Assembly (NCBI GenBank): GCA_019055375.1
Contig: JAHQIW010004280.1
Span: forward strand, 62,001-126,000
Length of the DNA stretch: 64,000 bases
Direction of reading: 5' to 3'
Source: Parelaphostrongylus tenuis
Taxonomy: Eukaryota; Nematoda; Chromadorea; Rhabditida; Metastrongylidae
Shown here: positions 43,176-55,146 of the stretch, piece after piece
How positions within the stretch are numbered: position 1 is the stretch's first letter
Layout of the letters: every line of letters starts with the position of its first letter
Translations under genes and position numbers: made by a program
The notes under the pieces: generated by a model
Databases searched by the model: none
Seen by the model: only the letters and a program-made list of their open reading frames with translations
What the model was told of the DNA's origin: nothing

Positions 43176-45298
43176 CAGAAGTGGTGCTATCGCAAGTACA
43201 TCGCCAGCTCCTTCACGTGCCAGTAATATAGACAGATTCGTTACTAAATATGTTGCTGCTGTAAGTTATTGATAGATTACATTCAAGGAAATGAAAACAC
43301 GTTGCTCTAACTGAATTCATCTTGAGTTGTTCAGGTACTCGAACATAGTGATGGACTTGTGTACGAATATTACCACAAGTATGCACGGGGCAGCTTGCTT
43401 GACAACATAATATAGTTGAGAAAAACCTTGTTCACATTGCTCTTGATTCTTATTGGGTGCGAAAACAATTTCGGTTCATGTAATATTGAAAATTACCGTC
43501 TAATACTGAAATATCATTGAAAAGTGAAAGTATCGAAAAATTTGAAGTCTTAAACCGCAATCACTTTTGCGGCGACTTATAGTTCTCTTCGATATGCTGA
43601 AGAAAGTGCGTTAGGACACAAGTTATAAGCAATTGCTCTACTTCTTCGTCTTCGCTAGGATTTCGGCAATCTGTTTCGTTCGCTGAAGATCTTATTTGAA
43701 TTTTTATCATTTCATTATGTTACATGCTACCATATCATTATGTTACGGCATGTTGTTACCATATTGTTTTCGTGGACGGAAATTCCTTGTAGAACTTCTG
43801 AATGATGTGCCCTTTGGTATTCGGCATGGATCGTTGATTAGGCTACGTATAATTATGTATAAGAATGAAAGCAACGAATTTTTACAGTTGAATCTTGGTT
43901 GACCGCCATTCATTCTTCATCAATACCACTCAAAAACAAGAACACGTTTTTCCCTTCTCATTCAGGTAACGAGAAAGTGATAAATCAGATCCGATATGTG
44001 CTGAAATATAACTTCTTTTCAATAGATACACATATATTCAAAGATGTTTGCTTTGTTGAACATAGTTAGAGAATGAGGGACAATTTTCTTCTACCGAGTA
44101 TCGATTTATATTAAAAAATGTAGAGACTGGATTTCATCGTCAAAGCAAAAGTGAGATGACTTAGGAACAGCTCTTTTTTTCAAGAACGCTACATATTTCA
44201 GTTTTTTCACGGCGCTCTCAAAACTGATTGAATCATGAAGACTACCGAGGTGGTATCGCCTTGGTAAACCCTTTCCATTTTTCTTGATAACAAAGTTCTA
44301 ATACGAATAGTTTTTGATTCTGATGTTGTAGACCTTTAATTCACAGAGTTCGGGAGTCGTGGATGTCCAGGCGTCTATGTCTGTTTCCATCTCAGCTGAC
44401 TCGATGGTCTTGTTCTGTTGCAGCTGAAACAGACTTATCCCTTGTGGTTTTGCGATGGTTTTGTTATCGTACGTATCTCGTCATTTCTATCAGATTCGTG
44501 CCTAAAACCCACTTCCTCTCATGACTGCCCTCTGTCCTCCTCTATACGATGTGTTCGATCTTCTCAAGTAAAAGGTGACTAAAGTGTGTACAAAAGGCAC
44601 ATAGAAAGTGATTGCAATAGTTCCCAATGTCACGTTAGCCTGTTCCTCCGTGCATTAAAATGTGCTTCCGTTCCACTATCGTTTGGAAGTCAATTCTAGC
44701 TAAGCAAATTTTCATTATGCATGGCATAAATAAGAGTCGAAAGGATAGCCGCGATGCCAGCCGTATTTCATCCTCAGCATCGCATCTAGATGACAGTGTC
44801 AGCTCCATTTTATTAAGGCGTCAACATTCTTCATTCTTAAATTCAAACTCACAAGGCTTTTTGTAATCCAAGACATTGGCAATGTTAAACGCCAAGTTAT
44901 CAGAAATTCTAGCTCATAGACTAGGAGTTCGTGTGTCTGCAGCATAGAATGTTATGTAGCCATCTCTGAGTGGAAATTTTCGGATTTAGATTACATCGCT
45001 TTCCGTAATCGCATGTTCTTTGTTGATCAGGCTAAGGCACGAAGTTCTCAAGAAACTTATTTATTCAACAGTGAGAGAACAATTGTTGGTAGGTTCACTT
45101 GCTGTACTAAAGCAAATAATTGACCTCAATGAAGGTTCAAAAGGGGACTACTTTTGCATTCGTGAGCTTTTCGTCCTCGTTCTCGAAAAACTGCCGATGA
45201 GCTATAAATTTAAATGTAATTATTGCACAATGAAAACACTTACATCAGTTGTTGATCTTGCATATAGTGGAGTGTCTCTCAATAAACAACAAAAATAG
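43176..45298 (+). CDS. Candidate five-exon host gene, ~207 aa, unknown function
   Basis: Plus-strand exons that join in phase are 43176-43260 (donor gtaagt), 43335-43378 (acceptor ttgttcag, donor gtatgc), 44347-44446 (acceptor aattcacag, donor gttttg), 44735-44862 (donor gtaatc) and 45031-45298 (acceptor ttgttgatcag, stop TAG). Introns are 74, 968, 288 and 168 nt. Pieces read IDRFVTKYVAA, VLEHSDGLVYEYYH, VRESWMSRRLCLFPSQLTRW, RDASRISSSASHLDDSVSSI and LRHEVLKKLIYSTVREQLL. Exon 2 is also open to a TAG at 43415 (ARGSLLDNII), a kinase-hinge-like wording that I do not rely on. The first exon is internal or 5'-incomplete. From 45101 the last exon lies in the ~7-kb duplication; the second copy has stops. 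An AATAAA occurs at the end. Confidence 0.38.
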
Positions 45299-47887
45299 AA
45301 TAGTAAGCCAATCACCTGTTAGCCATTTGGTTTGCTGCCTTGTTTTCTCAAGTCTGTGCTCCTCCATTCTAAACTGAAGCCATCGTCGATCAGTGACTAT
45401 CACATCGTTCACTCCTCCTAATATTCTTTCGCCAAGTCATTCCTATCCTCCTTCTAAAAGTAATTCAGTTTGCGGTCAAGCCGTTACAAACTCACCTCCT
45501 GGCGATACATCGTACACAGGTATCTGAGCTAGCCGGTAGCGAGCTGGCTTTATGCGGTTGCGTGCTGATCTGCGCACATTTGGAGTGGACGGAGTTGACG
45601 GTGCAATTGAACTTGCCATTAACATTGTTATCGCTCATGAAACTAAGGAAATCTGCCAGTTTTTTGCCATCTATTTCAATTTTTAATACGATCGAACAAA
45701 AATTTTCAAGAAAAAAATAATTAAAATTTGAATGTCCAATTATTTAGGTGATTACTTTGTTTATGCTCATTACCGAAAGGAAACATACCGATGGTCCGTG
45801 GCTCCAGAATCATGAGAGTGTGCTTAGTTTTACATTCTTCAGTGCCATGTCCACAGATACTGCTCATTTCCGAAGTATCGAATGAGGCTTCAAAAATTTG
45901 GCACATGATAAAGTATATGAAAATCTTCCAAGCATTGCTTTAAAGACTAGAAAAAAGATACACATCTTCTTAGTTTTGGAATGAGTTGATAGATGGAAAA
46001 ATCTAATCCCTCACACAAAATTTAATTCAACATTAAGCATGAAAGCAGTTAGACCTTCCAGAATCGAGCGATGGGCACCAGCGAAGAGGCTTCCAATGCT
46101 AAGATTTGCATCATTTCTACCTGCAATACATGGTACCAACCATGCAATCTTTCTCTGAGTTGTGAATGATACTAAGTATTAAGCTGTAGAATAAAATAAA
46201 AACGAAACATCGATAGCATAGTGTAAGATTATATTCCAGATGAAGCTATGTATGAAGAATTTATAAATGCAGTGAGCAGTACTGATTTTAGCCGCTTTAT
46301 AAACTCGGTCGCGCCCACATCGACAGCATTTCGGGCGATGAGAACCTGATAGGAATATAGGATAGAATACGCAATATGCTTAGTGAAATGCTGCACACTA
46401 CTCCACTATACTACATATAACACTACTTTTTTAGCTGCAAGGTGGTATTTGAAACAATATTGATGACAATGGTAACACGTTTCCCTTCAATCAGACCACT
46501 GAAGATCGAATTTTAAACGCAAATGTGAGATATGGAAGATTTTCTAGTGAAAGTGTGCAGGTACATATAGACCTTAATTGCCGATTTTCTTCAATAAACA
46601 GAGTTTTGACAGCGGTTTCACCATGCCAAGACCATGAAGCCCTTCATTACTTCAGGATCGGCGATTGAGCAACACCGTGCGCTTATCGTCTAATCTTTGG
46701 TGTAGGTTTGGCAATAACAGGCAATGACTGAGTAACCTCCAAAAATCGACTAGATGAACGAAATCTCTCTTGCTCAAATGCATCGAGTTTTGAAATACTA
46801 GTATCAAGAGCAAGGAATTTTACATCTTACAGTGTGCGAGGATGTGAAGGATGAGATATTTATTTGAAATTAAGAATCTGACTATTAGCTGAATCTGTCT
46901 AAAGATGAGGGTAGGCATACTTTTAGCCATTACACACGAGTCTGAAAGCGCCATAAATGGATTAGTTTCACACCAACTCATACGTGATAATGGCTGAATA
47001 GTTTTCAGGCGATAAAAGCAAATCGCCAATTTTTTTAGCTACATCTATATTTGTTATAAAATAGTGTAATCATCAACGAAGTTACTTCCTGATCTTTGAA
47101 TAAATTAACAGCAACTCTTTGTACCAACGAATTTCTCTTCGTCGAAATCGCTTGGTTTACAGTCGTCCCTACATTGTTGAAAGCATGCATTCTACAATCG
47201 TTTGAATTCTCTTGGAATACATCGAAGTTTGATAAATTAGGATAATCAGCAAGAATCATTTGCAAAAACACTGTTCTTCAAGGACGCTCGTGGTGAAACA
47301 CCAAGATAACCCACAAGCAGCGTCTGAGCTCAGTCGCAAAACGTTGTAGGGACGAATTAAGAAAAAAGCGTGCCGCATTTATGGCTAAAACTGCTGAAGT
47401 GAATAGAGCGTTTTTGAAGATCATCAAAGTTTTACACATTACGATACCGCGAATATTGCACTCCCGCGCTCGGAAAAATTTTGGCTTTATACTACTCAAA
47501 TTTCTATATAGTCATGTCCTTCTACCCAACGTGAGATAATAAAATAAACACTTCACTGGTTCTTTTTTTTGAAACTGGCAATTAACAGATAGCAAGAGGA
47601 AGTGAGCAATTTTAGCGTCGATCAGATTTGTCGATGATGCTATGAAGAAGTAAGAAACACGCCACACACGTCTCCTTTATCATTCCAGCATTTTCAATCT
47701 CTTAAGCTATGTGTCAGACGCCTGATCAAAACGTAAATACATAAAAAAAATTACGCAGCTCCATTGAGGACATAACTGAAGGGTTGATGCTAAGAGTGTC
47801 CTGCTTTCCATAAATAAAAGAAAAGATGCGAGGCTCGACACAAAATCGAAGACGCTGCATACCATCAAATTATCTAAAGTCAGGTGA

Positions 47888-48124
47888 GCCAAACAAGAAA
47901 GCTGGTTTCACGACTTCTCCAGGACAAAAACCGCTACCACCTGGTACACGCAAGGTGTTAATACGCTCGACAAGAATGCAATCCATCGGATAGTCTTAAT
48001 TCTCAGTGAAAACCCTAGAAGAAATGTTGTCATTATAGAGCTACTCTTGACCACGGCAAGTAAAAATTATTTGACAATCTGGCTCGAGCTCGATTCATTC
48101 GTCGTTCAACGAGAAGGCATGTAA
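47888..48124 (+). other. Conserved open frame inside duplication copy A
   Basis: The frame reads ESWFHDFSRTKTATTWYTQG, VNTLDKNAIHRIVLILSENP and so on to LDSFVVQREGM and TAA. The counterpart in copy B (54581-54832) is open over the same length. Sequence identity is higher here than in the duplication flanks. It follows an acceptor-like aaagtcag. Candidate exon or a fragment of a mobile-element ORF; not identified. Confidence 0.35.
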
Positions 48125-48245
48125 TGCAACCACTGCAGGTCATTTATGCAGGCTTACGCATCGGTGGCCATCCGCACAAAACTGCGTCTAGATTCAATCT
48201 CTCCTTCTCAGAAAAAAAACACGATATGGACTATTGAGCAAAAAT

Positions 48246-48440
48246 TCAGTGTCGCTTGAAAAGGTCATAGGCGAGGAATCTTGCCATAAGAGTAGAACGA
48301 TTTTTGGCTTTCCTTGGGTTCATGACGATATCGTCTTGCCAGGCCAAACCGTTGACGGTCTTGACAAAGTTGCTGACAGATCGATGCCTTATGTCGCTAA
48401 AGAGTGATGGCAAAACAGAAGCGCCGCTGCGACAGCGCAA
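48246..48440 (-). other. Conserved open frame inside copy A, minus strand
   Basis: The minus frame ends FVKTVNGLAWQDDIVMNPRK ... YDLFKRH before TGA, and the copy B counterpart at 54952-55146 keeps the same stop. Between the two copies replacement changes outnumber silent ones over the shared ~47 codons by eye, so there is no sign of constraint. Part of the block (plus sense ccgttgacggtcttgac, gttgctgacagatcga) has a weak relative near 13440-13480. Unidentified. Confidence 0.3.
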
Positions 48441-48668
48441 GCACTCGCCCCCTGGGATAGGTGAAATGCGGATGCGATTATTGTGAAACGTCCAAAGCTT
48501 CTGTACCGCTAAACATTATTGAATGAATAGTTGCAACATCAAACCGCCGTTAAAAGACGTTTCATTCAAAAAATTCTAATAAATTATGATATCTGAAATT
48601 GTTGGCATAATCTCTGCAGACAAAGCTACCTGGTAATTAGTCCCTTACGAAATTTGCTGACCTGTCAG

Positions 48669-48775
48669 CGTCTGCTTGTGGATCGTTCGTTATCCGACTT
48701 GGCCGATGGTTGTCGACTTAATGCAGACATCTCACTCACAATCTCCATCAACTCTGCAAATAGCTTAGCATACGT
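48669..48775 (+). CDS. Candidate internal exon in copy A, 35 codons
   Basis: Acceptor aatttgctgacctgtcag ends at 48668 and donor gtaagt starts at 48776. The frame reads RLLVDRSLSDLADGCRLNAD then ISLTISINSANSLAY. In copy B (about 55385-55488) the acceptor and a gtgagt donor are kept and the second half of the frame is alike (DGCR...AAISLEITIN), but the first half has an extra base and a deletion. So copy A may be functional and copy B not. No domain recognised. Confidence 0.4.
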
Positions 48776-51585
48776 GTAAGTATAAATCCTACTACAGACT
48801 ATAGTTTTCACGTTTTCAAGCAGCTGATTTTTCATATGGATAGCGATTGTCAGCTAGAATTCAACACAGGAAATGTGAAGGAAAAATCTCTAAAGTGTTT
48901 TTGATAAAAGTCAATAGTTTCAAATAATCAAAATTATTGAACAATTATTCCGTACAGATAAAAGTTCTAACGATTCAAAGCCCAGAGTGTTATGTGATAT
49001 AAAATCGGGTACACTGAATTGATATTAACTGACTTGCTTGTGAACGTTTATCTTATTCCATAAAATTATTCTATAGAATATCCGCGCCCAACCAATATCA
49101 TATTCGACGTACTTTGTGATATGAAGTTCTATATACTTTTTGCAATATTTTTTACGACCTATATCCATAGCCACTACTTATTACATCGAATTCACATTCA
49201 TTATAATCCAGAATTCCATACGCAGTTTCACATGTCAATTTTCACTCATATGCTGATGCAAAGCCGACTCATGATGCAGCGTGATTTGTCATGAGTATAC
49301 ATGATTTTGCTTTTTTTTACGAACTAGCATTCTTACTTCTTTACAACCGCTTCGCTCTTACACCAACATATCTCGTGCAGATAAGTTCCCTCTGAATCAA
49401 TTTTAATACGCCTATATACGAATCTTGGGTGATCAGCCACCTTCTGTTATCATACAAGTTGTTTTGGAACTCCAACAGTATCGATTAAGAACCAACCACG
49501 AATCTAGGATACTTCAACATACTTTGTGAAAGTATGTGCACTAGCTCTAGTGTACATGTTGGATGTCGATCACGTACTTGAGAATTTTGTGTGCGCTCAA
49601 TCAGAAGAGTATAACTCTAATTCATGACAGCTTATCGACCCGATCGTTCGTTTGAGATTTGTAAACACCCTACTAATTATTCTGAAAATCTGAACAAGTA
49701 CTCCGGAGAGTGTTAGTGATCACTCGAAAGCTTAAATCTTCAGCTTGCGGTACGTGGCCGCTCATAAAATGCGCCCGTAGTACTCAAATGTTAGGTGACG
49801 TCAAATTTTAAGCCGATCTCATTTGCTGAAGATTATATTTTCAAGGGAGTGTTAGCAGTCATCCAAAAGCTTAAACCTCTAGCCACAACTCGACGACGCC
49901 GATTTTTCAAAGCACCGTCTTATAACGCTATTGCAACCAGAATGATACTTGGTTTCGCACTCGCCTTTGCCCTTCATTTTTACATCGGGTATGAATCGCT
50001 GAAAGACGAAAAGCATATGAGCGTGTAGAGAATCTTCCGTAGTGCCGGAATCATGCGTTCTAATTTGAAGATTCTATTGATGCGGTGAAAAGAAATCCTC
50101 AATAAAATAACAATAGTTGTCATCGTTGCAACGCATAATGCAGTAGATCATTGTGAGCTACTCGCAGATCAGGTTATTACCTTACTAACAAGTCATGGCT
50201 GTGGCTTCCCTTCAGATTTTACTCGGCCATAAACCATTTGGGCAACTTTTTTAACCACCCAACTCGCGAAGCAGAAGAGGGGATGGAGGAGGGAGGGCGG
50301 GGCAACCGTTCGCGTTTGAAATACTGTTATTCGAATGGGTTTATTCATGGCATCGACAAAAATTTTAGATAAAAACGTGGATTCTGATACCACGTGAATT
50401 CTGTTCACGCTTATATGCTTTCCGTGGTTCAGCGGGTTTATACGGGTGGTAAAATGTAACAGAAAGCGAGTGAGAAACAAAATCTACGAGTAGCTGTAGT
50501 CAGAGACTCAAGATTTGAATGATTACTGATATTGCTATGAAAAAATACTGTCTAGCTAATGAAATAGGTTTAAAATTTTGTCGCCTTCTAACATGTAAGT
50601 ACAGCACCCTTTGATAACGTTGTGAAATTCGAAATGAAATTATGTTTTACATTGGCGGCTTTCACTTTTTCTCGCTGGAAATGCGAAAAGCACATGAACG
50701 TGTGGAGGTAATCTTGTAGTATCAAAGTCAAATTTTTTACCAGGGGTTTCTTTCGAAGCAGAGGAAAATTTTTTATTGAATTGACAAAATGCTTCCATGT
50801 GACACCCCAGAGCTTTCGATTGGTCGATATAAGGCCGCTGCATCAAATCTGTGGCCACCAAAGACCCGATCGTCACTTAGCCGGTAAATAAGCGCTCCAA
50901 ATATACGAAACTTGATCTCCTTTTCTGCTACGTTGCAGTAAAACTATCTTTTCAGAAAATCGGCAGAACGCTGGATTACTGAATGTTACGCAATCAAACT
51001 CTGAGAAGAACCAGTCAGTGAAACACAGACGTTTGCCTTTCGGTAAAGCGTCATAAAAAAATTTATTCAGAATATAGCCAACGACCATAATAGCTAGAGT
51101 TGAGCTTTCCAATGACTACTAGAAGTGCAATGGAAGGTCTTTGCCCAGCAAAACGCACGCTCTCTCATTTTATCGCCGTCTAACAGAAAAGGACCTAAAA
51201 ATAGTTGAAATGCGCAGATGCTGTGGGCAAAATACGACTTTGCTGACTCTGCCTTCACAATGAAACCCGTCGGATCATCTCCGTCATCGGGACGGAATTT
51301 GACAAAGAAAAATCTTTTGGAGGAAAAAAACTTTTCATTAGACGATCAGTAATCTCTCAAAAGCTTAAACTACGAAGGAGGAAAAAATGAATTTATTTTG
51401 AGGAAGGGTTTCTATAGCACTGCAGCATTCAAATCAAAATTATATTTTGCACACATCGTGTGTTATCGCGCTAATCACTCTGTTATCTCGCGCGATAGAG
51501 CTCTTCCTTTAGAGAATTAGCAATCATCTGATAGCGCATGTTTCAGCAATCCTTTCATTTGCTTGATTTCTGAAAACACCTTTTA

Positions 51586-52240
51586 CTATACTGTACTTGC
51601 ATACTTGAAGACTTGGATGTCGGTCTTAACAGCCGTGCGGTCCTCAGCAACTATACACTTCGTTCCTTTATCTTGCAGTAGTCGTCCATGGTGCTGGTCT
51701 GATTCGATGATGGAGACTGGAGGGAGTGCAAAATACTGTAATCTGTAAAACATCGGTAGCTGTAAGTACGGCTGACTAAGTTTTCTGCGAACATGTTCGT
51801 TCATCTGTAAGTGTCCTTCTCGAGAACGCACACATTGTCGTAAAATCCACTCTAGAGATCTTTCCATCCATCTGCCGTTTGTTCTTCTCTCTATATGATC
51901 AAACTATTCGTGATTTGCTACATATGTGTAGACCTCTGGATTACGAAAATGGTATAGACTTTGAAAATATGAGTTACACAATCAAGCTGGAAGTTGTGGC
52001 ACCGACTACATTCCAGAATATCTTTCGAGCACTGTGTGAGTTACCGTAGCAGTCTTGACATCATCGAATTACTAGACCACTCACGTGTCTGTTGCATAGT
52101 AGAGTGCTGGGAGAACCGCTGAGCCGAAAAGGTGAACATGGATTTTGGGGTCCATTAGATGCTCGGTGTGTTTTTGAAGAGGACCAAATGCAACCCATAC
52201 TGCTCTCCTCCTTTCATCTAACCCATCTTTCATGAATTGT
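51586..52240 (-). pseudogene. RTE-type LINE fragment in copy A
   Basis: Minus strand, from the junction: MKDGLDERRRAVWVAFGPLQ, KHTEHLMDPKI and further down MERSLEWILRQC, matching the C-terminal part of an RTE subfamily other than the pair at 27-30 kb (wording 'RRRRAAWAAFGPLKEATEQLTDPK'). The RT core is absent because the element is cut at the duplication border. Frames are broken. Confidence 0.8.
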
Positions 52241-54580
52241 TATGTGATTGCTGTAATACAAGTAAATAACTGACCTCTATGAAGGTTCGAAAGAAGACTA
52301 GTTCTGCATTCGTGAGCTTTTTGGCCTCTTTCATGGAAAAGCCGCAGGTGAGCTATAAATTTGAATGTAATTATTATACAGTGAGAACACTCGTACAGTT
52401 GTTGATCTTACATATAGTGGAGTGTCTCTGAATAAACAACAAAAATAGAATAGTAAGCCATTTACCTGTTAGTCATCTGGTTTGCTGCCTTGTTTTCTCA
52501 AGTTTGTGCTCCTCCATTTCAAACCTAAGCCATCGTCGATTTCTAACTATCACTTCGTTCACTCCTACTAATGTTCTTCCACCTATAACTTAGTAAAATC
52601 TACTTTACATTGAATTCAATTGGTGCATATATGTCTGCAATGTGTGCAAAAAAGTTGATCATTAGAAAAATTCACTCCTACTCTCGTTCCTAGAAGTAAC
52701 TGAGTTTGAGGTCAATCCGTTGCAATTCCACCTCCTGGCGATACATCTTACACAGGTTTTTGAGCTAGCCAGTAGCGAACTGGTTTTATGCGGTTGCGCG
52801 TTGATCTGCGCACATTTGGAGTGGACGGAGATGACGGTGTAACTGAACTTACAATTAACATTATTATAGATCATGAGAACAAGAAAATCTGCCAATTTTC
52901 CGTTGACTTTTTCAACTTTCAGTACGAGCGAACAAAATTTTTCGAGAAAAAAAAACAGATAAAATTTTTCTCATAATCATTATTCGACGTGGGTGCGACT
53001 GCAATTCAGGCGATGAGAACTTGATAGAAATATGGAAAAGAATACGCAATATGTTTACTAAAATGCTGCACTTGATTCCACCATACTACATATAATAATA
53101 CTTTTTTCAGCTGTAATGTGGTATTTGAAATGATATTGATGACGGTGAAAAGACTTTTTCTTTCACTTTGACCATTTCGATCGAATTTTTAACGCAAACA
53201 TAAGGAATCAAAGATTTCTAATGGAAGTGTGCAGGGTGCTTATGAACCTTGATTGCCGACATTTTTCAAAAGGTAGAGGTTCGAAGGCTCTTTATCATGT
53301 CATAACCATGAAGCCTTTTATTGCCTCGCGACAGACGATTGAGCAACACCGTGCGCTTATCGGCTAGTCTTGGGTTTAGGTCTGGCAATAGCAGACAATG
53401 ACTGAGTAACCTCCAAAAAGGGACTAGATGAACAAAATCTCTCTTGCTCAATCGCATCAAGTTTTGAAATACTTGTACCAAAAGCAAAGAATTTTGCAAG
53501 TTACAGTATATGGGGATGTAAAAGATGAGATATGTATTTGAAATGAAGAATTTGACCATTAGCTGTATCTGTCTAAAGATGAAGGTAGGCATACTTTCAA
53601 CCATTACACTAGAGTGTGAAAGCGTCATAAATGGATTAGTTTCACTTCAACTCATATGTGATAAGGGCTGAATAAGTTTCAGCTGATAAAAGGCAGATCA
53701 CCGATCTATTAGCTACACTATAATTGTTGTAAAGTAGTGTAATAATCAATGGAATTACTTGGTCATTTTGGAACAAATCATCAGCAACTTTTTTACCAAC
53801 GAATTGTTCATCGTCGGCTTTCCTCGGTTTACAGTCGTTCTATATCGTTAAAAGTACGCCTGGTACAATCGTTTGAATTACGCCGATGCTCAATCTATTG
53901 AGATAATCAGCTAGAATCGTTTGTAACTGTGCCCTTCAGAGAACCTTGAGGTGATGTACCAAGATGGCCGCACAAGCAGCGTCTGATTCCAGTCGCAAAA
54001 CGTTGCAGATACGCAATAAGAAAAAAGTGCACAACATTTTTGGCCAAAACTGACGAAGTGAAAAAAGCGTTTTTAAAGAACATCGAAATTGACATTACAC
54101 GAAACCGCGATAATTGCACTCCGACGCCCAAAGGGAACAATTACAAAGTTTTAAAGAGACACAAGAGAAAATTCTTGATCAAATACTACTCGAATTACTT
54201 TACAGACTTGTCCTTTCATCCTTACATGAGATAAAGATGAAATGAGCATTCCAATGGTTCTTTCTCCCAAAATCTGGCATGCCTCAGTCAACAGATGAGC
54301 AAAAGAAAGTGAATAGCTAAGCGCCAATAGGATTCATTGATGATGCGATAAATAAAGTAAGAAACATCCCATACACGTCTTGCTGACTATTTCAGCGATT
54401 TTTCCTCTCTTTGTCAATGTGTGAAATGCCTGACTGATACGTAAGCGCAATAAAAGATCACCCAGCTCCATTGAGGATACAACTGAATGGTTGATGCTGA
54501 GTGTGTCCTGTTTTACATAAGTAAAGAAAGGATGCGAGGCTTGATACAAAATCAAAGACGTTGCTGTATACCATCAAATT

Positions 54581-54832
54581 ATGCACTCAGGTGAGCCAAA
54601 CAAAAAAAGCTGGTTTCACGACTTCTTTCGGACAAAAATCGCTACCACGTGGTACACACGAGGTGTTAATACGCTCGACAAGAATACAATCCATCGGATA
54701 GTCTTAATTCTCAGTGAAAACCCTAGAAGAATTGTCGTCATAATAGTGCTACTCTTAATCACGACAAGTAAAAATTATTTGGCATTCTGGCTCGCGCTCG
54801 ATTCATTCACCGTTCAACGAGAAGTCATGTAA
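54581..54832 (+). other. Conserved open frame inside duplication copy B
   Basis: Counterpart of 47888-48124: KKSWFHDFFRTKIATTWYTR, VNTLDKNTIHRIVLILSENP and LDSFTVQREVM. The frame is intact in both copies, unlike most frames in the duplication. An ATG is available here but not in copy A. Confidence 0.35.
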
Positions 54833-54951
54833 TGCAACTACTGCAGGTCATTTATGCAGGCTTACGCATCGGTGGCCATCCGCACAAAACTGCGTCTAGA
54901 TTCAGTCTTTTCTTCGCAGAAAATACACGATATGGACTAATGAGCTAAAAT

Positions 54952-55146
54952 TCAGTGTCGCTTGAAGAGGTCATAGGCGACGAATCTTGCCATAAGAGTA
55001 AAACTATTCATGGTTTTTCTTGGGTTCATGACGATATCGTCTTGCCAGGCCAAACCGTTGACGGTCTTGACAAACTTGCTGACAGATCGATGCCTTATGT
55101 CGCATAAAGAGTGATGGCAAACAGGAGCCTCGCTGTGACCGCGCAA
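54952..55146 (-). other. Conserved open frame inside copy B, minus strand
   Basis: Counterpart of 48246-48440, reading FVKTVNGLAWQDDIVMNPRK to YDLFKRH and TGA. Not identified. Confidence 0.3.

Larger units (their letters stand above)
45101..52249. repeat. Tandem segmental duplication, copy A (~7.1 kb)
   Basis: This whole interval recurs in the same order and orientation at 52250-~59030. Anchor pairs (A/B): ggagtgtctct.aataaacaa 45271/52420; tgatctgcgcacatttggag 45561/52800; gcgatgagaac.tgatag 46336/53008; aatacgctcgacaagaat 47960/54669; tcttgccaggccaaaccgtt 48333/55040; gatgctcggtgtgtttttg 52157/58950. About 570 bp at 45735-46310 occur only in copy A. Copy A ends in a minus-strand LINE fragment cut at the junction near 52240. 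Confidence 0.95.

Noticed and set aside
43379..43415. Kinase-hinge-like ending ARGSLLDNII
   Set aside because: Only ten residues, no other kinase motif nearby, and an alternative donor (gtatgc at 43379) removes it from the gene model.
44420..44520. Possible extra exon pair joined by gtacgt...ctatcag
   Set aside because: The implied intron would be only 25 nt, too short for nematode splicing.
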